18,599 nucleotides of DNA from an uncultured Campylobacter sp. (GTDB lineage: Bacteria; Campylobacterota; Campylobacteria; Campylobacterales; Campylobacteraceae). Location: NCBI RefSeq assembly GCF_937997535.1, contig NZ_CALKTT010000030.1, positions 1-18,599 on the forward strand. The letters run 5' to 3'. Shown here in pieces: positions 14,549 to 18,599 of this stretch. The position numbers were made by a program, and so were the translations under genes. Numbering within the stretch: position 1 is the first letter of the stretch; each line of letters begins with the position of its first letter. The notes under the pieces are model-generated. The model had not been told where the DNA came from. It saw only the letters and a list, made by a program, of their open reading frames with translations, and searched no databases.

Positions 14549-15969
14549 AAAAATCGCTATTTGGCTACGGGCTTACGACCAGAGCGATCGCCGAGCACTG
14601 CCAAAAAGACGGTGTCTGGGAGATTTACGACGATAAATTTGAAATTTCTTCGGGCGCGCCGAAGCTGGACGAGTTCGGCAACGCGCTTTTAAACCCAAGC
14701 GAGTTCGATCCCGCCGCAAGCGAGCTTGAAATCCCAAGCCCAGGCTTTCCGCCTCATCACGAGCTGGTGCGAAATGCACGAAATTTAATCAGCGAATACG
14801 ATTATTTCGGCGATTACGAAGGTCTTAAAATTTGGATCAGCGGCACGAACGGCAAGACGACGACTACGAAGATGATGCAGCACTTGCTAGAGCGATACGG
14901 CTCGCAAATGGGCGGCAACGTGGGCGTTCCGCTTGCAAAGCTTGATAAAAGCGCCAAAATTTGGGTGCTAGAGACGAGCTCATTTACGCTGCACTACACC
15001 AAGCATGCGCGCCCCGACATCTACGTGCTGCTCGCGATCACGCCCGATCATCTCAGCTGGCACGGCGATTTTGCGGAGTATGAGCGCGCCAAACTCTCAC
15101 CGCTGCTAGCGATGCGCGAAGGCTCCGTAGCGCTGATCCCGTGCGCCTATGAAAGCTCTGCCGCCGCGCAAAACAGCCTAGCTCGCGTGATCTGCTACGA
15201 GGACGAAGCGGATCTGGCGCAAAAATTCGGCATCAATCCGGGCGAGATAAAATTCCGCACTCCGTTTTTGATCGACGCGCTTTTGGCGCTATGCGTGGAG
15301 AAAATTTTATTCGACAGGTGCGACGTCACGCGACTGAACGACTTCGTGATCGAGGGCAATAAACTCGAGGAATTTACCGACGCACGCGGCAGGGTCTGGG
15401 TCAATGACACGAAGGCGACCAACATCGATGCGTGCGCGCAGGCGCTGAAGCGCTACTCGGGGCGAAAAATACATCTGATCCTCGGCGGTGACGATAAAGG
15501 AGTGGATCTACACCCGCTTTTTGCGGAGTTTAAAAAATACGATCTGCAAATTTACGCGATCGGCTCAAATACCGATAAAATCATGTTTTTATGTGACGAA
15601 TACAAACTCCCTTGCGTGCGCTGCGAAATTTTACAAACGGCGGTGAGCGAAATTTCGAAGCGGTATTTAAGCGGAGAAAATTTTTGCGAAAATGAAATTT
15701 CAAAAGAACGCTTAGGCAGCGAGAATTCCGCAGGAAATTTAATGCAGGATAAAATTTCGACTACCGAAAGCGAGAGCTCCTGTGTGAACGCAAGCAGCGG
15801 CAAAACTTTAGGTTCGCAAAATTCTAAAAATTCTGTGGATTTTAAAAATTCCGTAAATTTCGCTAGTGAAATAGCGCTGCTAAGTCCCGCGTGTGCGAGC
15901 TTAGATCAGTTTAAAAACTACGCGCAACGCGGCGAACTATTTAAAAAACAGGTTGCACAGCTCGGATAA
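14545..15969 (+). CDS. murD: UDP-N-acetylmuramoylalanine--D-glutamate ligase, with an inserted segment
   Basis: MurD adds D-glutamate to UDP-MurNAc-L-Ala in cytoplasmic peptidoglycan precursor synthesis. The ATP loop G-T-N-G-K-T-T-T is at 100-107 and T-P-D-H-L-S-W-H at 166-173. The Mur-ligase motif N-D-T-K-A-T-N is at 287-293 and the C-terminal S-P-A-C-A-S-L-D-Q-F-K-N-Y at 447-459. An ATG 21 bases upstream (14524) is in frame. I prefer 14545 because GGGGAG precedes it and M-K-K-S-L-F-G-Y-G matches the family start. The product is 474 aa, longer than E. coli MurD (438), although its N-terminal region is compact. Residues about 377-440 form a Ser/Asn/Glu/Lys-rich low-complexity segment placed just before the conserved S-P-A-C block, not normally found in the family. 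Confidence 0.94.
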   Translation: MKKSLFGYGLTTRAIAEHCQKDGVWEIYDDKFEISSGAPKLDEFGNALLNPSEFDPAASELEIPSPGFPPHHELVRNARNLISEYDYFGDYEGLKIWISGTNGKTTTTKMMQHLLERYGSQMGGNVGVPLAKLDKSAKIWVLETSSFTLHYTKHARPDIYVLLAITPDHLSWHGDFAEYERAKLSPLLAMREGSVALIPCAYESSAAAQNSLARVICYEDEADLAQKFGINPGEIKFRTPFLIDALLALCVEKILFDRCDVTRLNDFVIEGNKLEEFTDARGRVWVNDTKATNIDACAQALKRYSGRKIHLILGGDDKGVDLHPLFAEFKKYDLQIYAIGSNTDKIMFLCDEYKLPCVRCEILQTAVSEISKRYLSGENFCENEISKERLGSENSAGNLMQDKISTTESESSCVNASSGKTLGSQNSKNSVDFKNSVNFASEIALLSPACASLDQFKNYAQRGELFKKQVAQLG

Positions 15970-16471
15970 ATAGGCCTATCGAGGTTAGCCAGATCAAGCT
16001 GAGATTTTATTTAGCACAGCATGCAATCGCATTATAAAATTTCAACGCTTCTGCTGCACGGATATATCTAAGTAAATCTAGCTGAAACATGCATCGCAAC
16101 GTCGCATTATCGGCTTTGGCGCAATGTTTATATAAAGATGCCTCGCCAAATCAAAAAATTTAAAACCATTTTCGGTGTTAAATTTAGCTAATCGTAGCCC
16201 GTTGTCCGTTATATGCGTAAATTTTTATCTACTTTGCATAGCCTAAAACCAAGCGTACAATTTGCAGAATCGGCTAAATAGTAAAATTTTATACCACTTT
16301 GCTTTTTAGATTGATAGCCCGTTTTGATTATTGCAAATTACTGCTCAAGCAATATTTTTATCACTAAAATTTAGAAAATTCCAACTGAGTAAATTTGGCT
16401 ATTTTGGAGCGCAACGTGCAAAAATATAGCGAGAATTGAGGATTTTAACCGAGATTTAAGTATTGCATGGC
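15970..16471. other. AT-rich intergenic region downstream of murD
   Basis: About 500 bases without an intact gene. murD is not followed here by ftsW or murG, its partners in many bacteria. Minus-strand frames from about 16337 to 16007 look like fragments of one coding sequence and are listed separately. The stretch 16341-16471 shows nothing clear except the probable tRNA promoter at its end. Confidence 0.4.
16007..16337 (-). pseudogene. Possible decayed gene fragment
   Basis: Read on the minus strand, three consecutive open stretches in shifting frames appear to continue one another. The first ends L-C-K-V-D-K-N-L-R-I. The second reads T-D-N-G-L-R-L-A-K-F-N-T-E-N-G-F-K-F-F-D-L-A-R-H-L-Y. The third, after a -1 shift near 16150, includes L-R-C-M-F-Q-L-D-L-L-R-Y-I-R-A-A-E-A-L-K-F-Y and stops at 16009-16007. 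The last two read like an amphipathic helical C-terminal domain. I cannot name the family, and chance reading in AT-rich DNA is a serious alternative. Confidence 0.22.
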
Positions 16472-16477
16472 TAAAAT
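16472..16477 (+). promoter_or_regulatory. Candidate -10 of tRNA-Phe
   Basis: TAAAAT preceded by GC (GCTAAAATTAC) lies 17 bases before the mature tRNA 5' end, allowing a short precursor leader. Confidence 0.4.
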
Positions 16478-16494
16478 TACTTTTCTTTTTCGGT

Positions 16495-16570
16495 GGTTGG
16501 ATAGCTCAGTCGGTAGAGCAGCAGACTGAAAATCTGCGTGTCGGCAGTTCGATTCTGCCTCTAACCACCA
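16495..16570 (+). tRNA. tRNA-Phe (anticodon GAA)
   Basis: This 76-base cloverleaf includes the encoded CCA end. The acceptor arm GGTTGGA (16495-16501) pairs with TCTAACC (16560-16566) with one G-T pair. The D arm is GCTC/GAGC. The anticodon stem GCAGA/TCTGC (16521-16525, 16533-16537) encloses loop CTGAAAA with GAA at 16528-16530. The T arm GGCAG/CTGCC holds TTCGATT. The discriminator is A16567 followed by CCA. A T-rich stretch (CTATTTTTAC) soon after could end the transcript. It stands alone, not in a tRNA cluster. Confidence 0.97.
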
Positions 16571-16824
16571 TCCTCTATTTTTACAATCTAAAGCATTTCA
16601 ATAAAATCCAAAAACAACCAGCTCATCATCTTTTACTTTTAAATACTTCGCAGCAAATCTCGAATTTCTTAAATTGCTACTCACTAAAGCGTTAAATTTA
16701 GCGAAATTTACTCGCGCGGACTTAAATTTGATCTCCAAATTTGACCCCGAGTTTTTTAGATAGATCAAATTTAATTTGGCGCCAATTTCCACCCAAACCA
16801 ACCTCAAAATTTAAGCTTATTTTT

Positions 16825-16830
16825 TATACA
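16825..16830 (+). promoter_or_regulatory. Candidate -10 of the MFS transporter gene
   Basis: TATACA (or the overlapping TACAAT at 16827-16832) after a T6 run, about 33 bases before the ATG at 16863. The 290-base gap after the tRNA supports an independent promoter. Confidence 0.4.
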
Positions 16831-16862
16831 ATCGCCCCTAAATCCAAAAAGCGGAATTTAAG

Positions 16863-18068
16863 ATGAAATTTATCCCCAAAACCTTGCCTTTCGTAGAATT
16901 TATCGCGCTTATGGCGCTTCTAACCTCGCTTGGAGCTATGAGCACCGACGCGATGTTGCCCGCACTCATGCAGATCGGCCTAGATCTTGGCGTGACGCAG
17001 ATAAATCAAACCCAGCTCGTCATCTCCTCGATGTTTGCGGGCTTTGCCGTAGGACAGATATTTTATGGGCCGCTTAGCGACTTTATCGGGCGACGAAACG
17101 CTGTGCTGCTAGCGCTTGCGATATTTACGGCAAGCTCATTTATTTCGGTCGTCACGAGCGATTTTACTGCGCTTTTGGCGAGCAGATTTTTCCAGGGACT
17201 AGGCGCTGCGGGCCCTAGGATCATCGCGATGGCGCTTATCCGCGATCTTTACGAGGGGCGCGCGATGGCTCGCGTGATGAGCTTTATCGCGGCAGTTTTT
17301 ATCATCGTGCCGGCACTTGCTCCGATCATTGGCGGTTTTATCTTTAAAATTTATAATTGGCGCAGCATATTTTTGATGCTTACTTTTATGGGGTTTGCGT
17401 GCCTAGCGTGGTTTGGACTGCGCCAGAGCGAGACTCTGCCTGCGCAAAATCGCAATAAATTTAGCCTAAATTTGATAAAAAGCGAAGCCGCGCAGGTAGT
17501 GAAAAACAGACGTACCGCAGGCTACACGATCGTTTTGGGGCTGATTTTTGGGATGTTTTTGAGCTATATCAGCACCGCTCAGCAGATTTTTGAGGTGAGT
17601 TACAAGCTAGGCGAGGAGTTTCCTATCTATTTTGCGATAAACGCGCTGGCTCTGGGCGCCGCATCGATGATAAACGCAAAGCTCGTGATGATCTACGGCA
17701 TGCGCTATCTTAGCATGCGCGCTATGGGGACGTTTTGCGTTATCGCGGTCGCGTTTTTGCCGGTCGTTCTTGCGTATGACGGAGTGCCGCCGCTGTGGGC
17801 TTTTATGGCGTTTTGCATGAGTAGCTTTTTTTGCGTGAGCATACTTTTTGGCAACCTAAACGCGATGGCGATGGAGCCTATGGGCAAGATCGCTGGCATG
17901 GCGGCTGCGCTGATCGGCTCGGTTTCGACCTTTATCTCGCTTCCTATCGGAGTCGCGATCGGGCAGCTATTTGAGGGTACGCTACTGCCGATGGTTGCGA
18001 GCTTTGCGCTTATCGGAGCGGCGGCGTTTGCGCTGCTTTATAGGACTTCAAAGGTTTCCGAGGAGTAA
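16863..18068 (+). CDS. MFS transporter, Bcr/CflA family drug exporter
   Basis: A 401-aa inner-membrane protein of the major facilitator superfamily, expected to have twelve helices. It fits the Bcr/CflA (DHA1) group. TM1 carries S-T-D-A-M-L-P-A-L at 27-35. Loop 2-3 has motif A, G-P-L-S-D-F-I-G-R-R at 69-78. TM4 has R-F-F-Q-G-L-G-A-A-G at 108-117 and R-D-L-Y-E-G at 127-132, followed by A-x-V-M-S at 136-140. TM5 has P-A-L-A-P-I-I-G-G at 150-158 (motif C type). Family members export drugs or small metabolites by proton antiport; the substrate here is unknown. The ribosome binding site is weak (GCGGAATTTAAG). A hairpin terminator follows. Confidence 0.9.
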   Translation: MKFIPKTLPFVEFIALMALLTSLGAMSTDAMLPALMQIGLDLGVTQINQTQLVISSMFAGFAVGQIFYGPLSDFIGRRNAVLLALAIFTASSFISVVTSDFTALLASRFFQGLGAAGPRIIAMALIRDLYEGRAMARVMSFIAAVFIIVPALAPIIGGFIFKIYNWRSIFLMLTFMGFACLAWFGLRQSETLPAQNRNKFSLNLIKSEAAQVVKNRRTAGYTIVLGLIFGMFLSYISTAQQIFEVSYKLGEEFPIYFAINALALGAASMINAKLVMIYGMRYLSMRAMGTFCVIAVAFLPVVLAYDGVPPLWAFMAFCMSSFFCVSILFGNLNAMAMEPMGKIAGMAAALIGSVSTFISLPIGVAIGQLFEGTLLPMVASFALIGAAAFALLYRTSKVSEE

Positions 18069-18077
18069 ATTTACGCA

Positions 18078-18131
18078 GGCCGGATTTGATCAAATTTGAG
18101 CGGTAAATTCGGCCGCCTTTTAGTTTATTTT
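18078..18131 (+). terminator. Rho-independent terminator after the MFS gene
   Basis: GGCCGGATTT (18078-18087) pairs with AAATTCGGCC (18105-18114) with one G-T pair, and is followed by GCC and the T-rich run TTTTAGTTTATTTT (18118-18131). It begins 9 bases past the stop. This is the most convincing terminator in the window. Confidence 0.55.
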
Positions 18132-18178
18132 AGATAACCGCGCCGTCCGCAAAAGCGCCTTATAAAGCAAATTTACGC

Positions 18179-18184
18179 TATCAT
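18179..18184 (+). promoter_or_regulatory. Candidate -10 of dgkA
   Basis: TATCAT after TTTACGC, 22 bases before the dgkA ATG. A separate promoter is expected because a terminator lies between the MFS gene and dgkA. Confidence 0.35.
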
Positions 18185-18206
18185 TGCGCAAATTTAAAGG
18201 CAAAAT

Positions 18207-18563
18207 ATGAAACCAAAATACAACTTTTTCAAAAACTCCAAATTTGCGTTCGAGGGGCTTGTCGCGATGCTAAAAAACGAGGCGGCGTTTCGCTTTGAGC
18301 TTTGCATAATCGTTCCGTTCGCGCTAATTTCGCTATTTTTACCCGTTTCATCCGCACAGCACGCCCTACTGATCGCGGTTTTCGGACTCGTTTTGATCTG
18401 CGAGTGCCTAAATACCGCGATCGAAGCGGTAGTGGATCTCGTTTCGCCGGGCTTTCATCCGCTAGCCAAAATCGCCAAAGACTGCGCCTCTGCCGCCGTT
18501 TGCGTCTCCATCGGCACAGCTGCGATAACTTGGGCGTGGGCTATTTTTTCGCTAATTTTTTAA
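18207..18563 (+). CDS. dgkA: Diacylglycerol kinase
   Basis: DgkA is a small trimeric inner-membrane enzyme that phosphorylates diacylglycerol to phosphatidate, recycling lipid left over from envelope synthesis. The 118-aa protein has an amphipathic N-terminal helix and three membrane spans. The signature E-C-L-N-T-A-I-E-A-V-V-D is at 66-77, followed by A-K-D-C-A-S-A-A-V at 90-98. Counted against E. coli with a constant offset of three, Glu25, Glu66, Asn69, Glu73, Asp77, Lys91 and Asp92 match E28, E69, N72, E76, D80, K94 and D95. ATG at 18207 has AAAGG upstream. Confidence 0.95.
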   Translation: MKPKYNFFKNSKFAFEGLVAMLKNEAAFRFELCIIVPFALISLFLPVSSAQHALLIAVFGLVLICECLNTAIEAVVDLVSPGFHPLAKIAKDCASAAVCVSIGTAAITWAWAIFSLIF

Positions 18564-18570
18564 GAGCGGA

Positions 18571-18599
18571 GTGAAATTTGACGGCAAAAACGGTAGCGA
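18571..18599 (+). CDS. Possible start of a further gene, truncated by the window
   Basis: After the dgkA stop, GCGGA leads to GTG at 18571 (open, M-K-F-D-G-K-N-G-S). GGAG also leads to TTG at 18578 (open, M-T-A-K-T-V-A). Either could begin a gene in the same operon. Only nine or seven codons are visible, so no function can be assigned. Confidence 0.25.

Noticed and set aside
16598..16807. 69-codon minus-strand frame between tRNA-Phe and the MFS gene
   Set aside because: It needs a TTG start without good context, and its Lys-Phe/Asn-Leu content is what AAATTT-rich spacer yields by chance. I cannot exclude a remnant.
1..18599. CRISPR array, insertion sequence or prophage
   Set aside because: No regularly spaced repeats, transposase or integrase motifs, or phage genes were seen. 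The AAATTT-type words are a genome-wide bias, not an array.

Overview
The window looks like a chromosomal segment of a Campylobacter, most likely one of the higher-GC oral or intestinal species (C. gracilis, C. showae, C. rectus type). The grounds are the pervasive AAATTT/TAAAATTT words in a background near 45-50% GC, a ThyX whose start and active-site region follow the Campylobacter form, and the local grouping of fabG, acpP, fabF, accA, gpmI, mraY and murD. That grouping, as I recall it, also occurs (with other genes interspersed) in C. jejuni. The genus call is fairly firm; the species call is not.

Layout. 1-2483 is on the minus strand: the 5' end of a DJ-1/PfpI-like gene, an unrecognised 248-aa protein gene just downstream of thyX, thyX itself, and a nitroreductase. 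2605-5675 (plus) holds two paralogous neurotransmitter:sodium symporter (NSS/SNF) family transporters, separated by a 377-base spacer with degenerate repeats and a 19-bp inverted repeat. 5816-6644 (plus) is an AT-rich exported-protein gene of unknown function, split into two reading frames at a T7 tract. 6968-13167 (minus) is a long housekeeping run, in transcription order gpmI, fabG, acpP, fabF, accA, rho. It covers glycolysis, fatty acid synthesis and transcription termination. 13366-15969 (plus, divergent from gpmI) carries mraY and murD, with a possible 38-codon ORF fitted between them. After a 525-base spacer that may hold a decayed minus-strand gene come tRNA-Phe(GAA), a Bcr/CflA-type MFS exporter, dgkA, and the first bases of a possible next gene.

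Functional themes. FabG, AcpP, FabF and AccA supply malonyl-CoA and carry out acyl-chain elongation. MraY and MurD perform consecutive parts of peptidoglycan precursor synthesis, and DgkA recycles diacylglycerol, so much of the window serves the cell envelope. ThyX provides dTMP.

I see no CRISPR array, insertion sequence, prophage or recognised defence system. The features most worth a second look are the split gene at 5816-6644 with its composition switch, the roughly 60-residue low-complexity insertion in MurD, the small ORF overlapping the murD start, and the repeat-bearing spacer between the two transporters.
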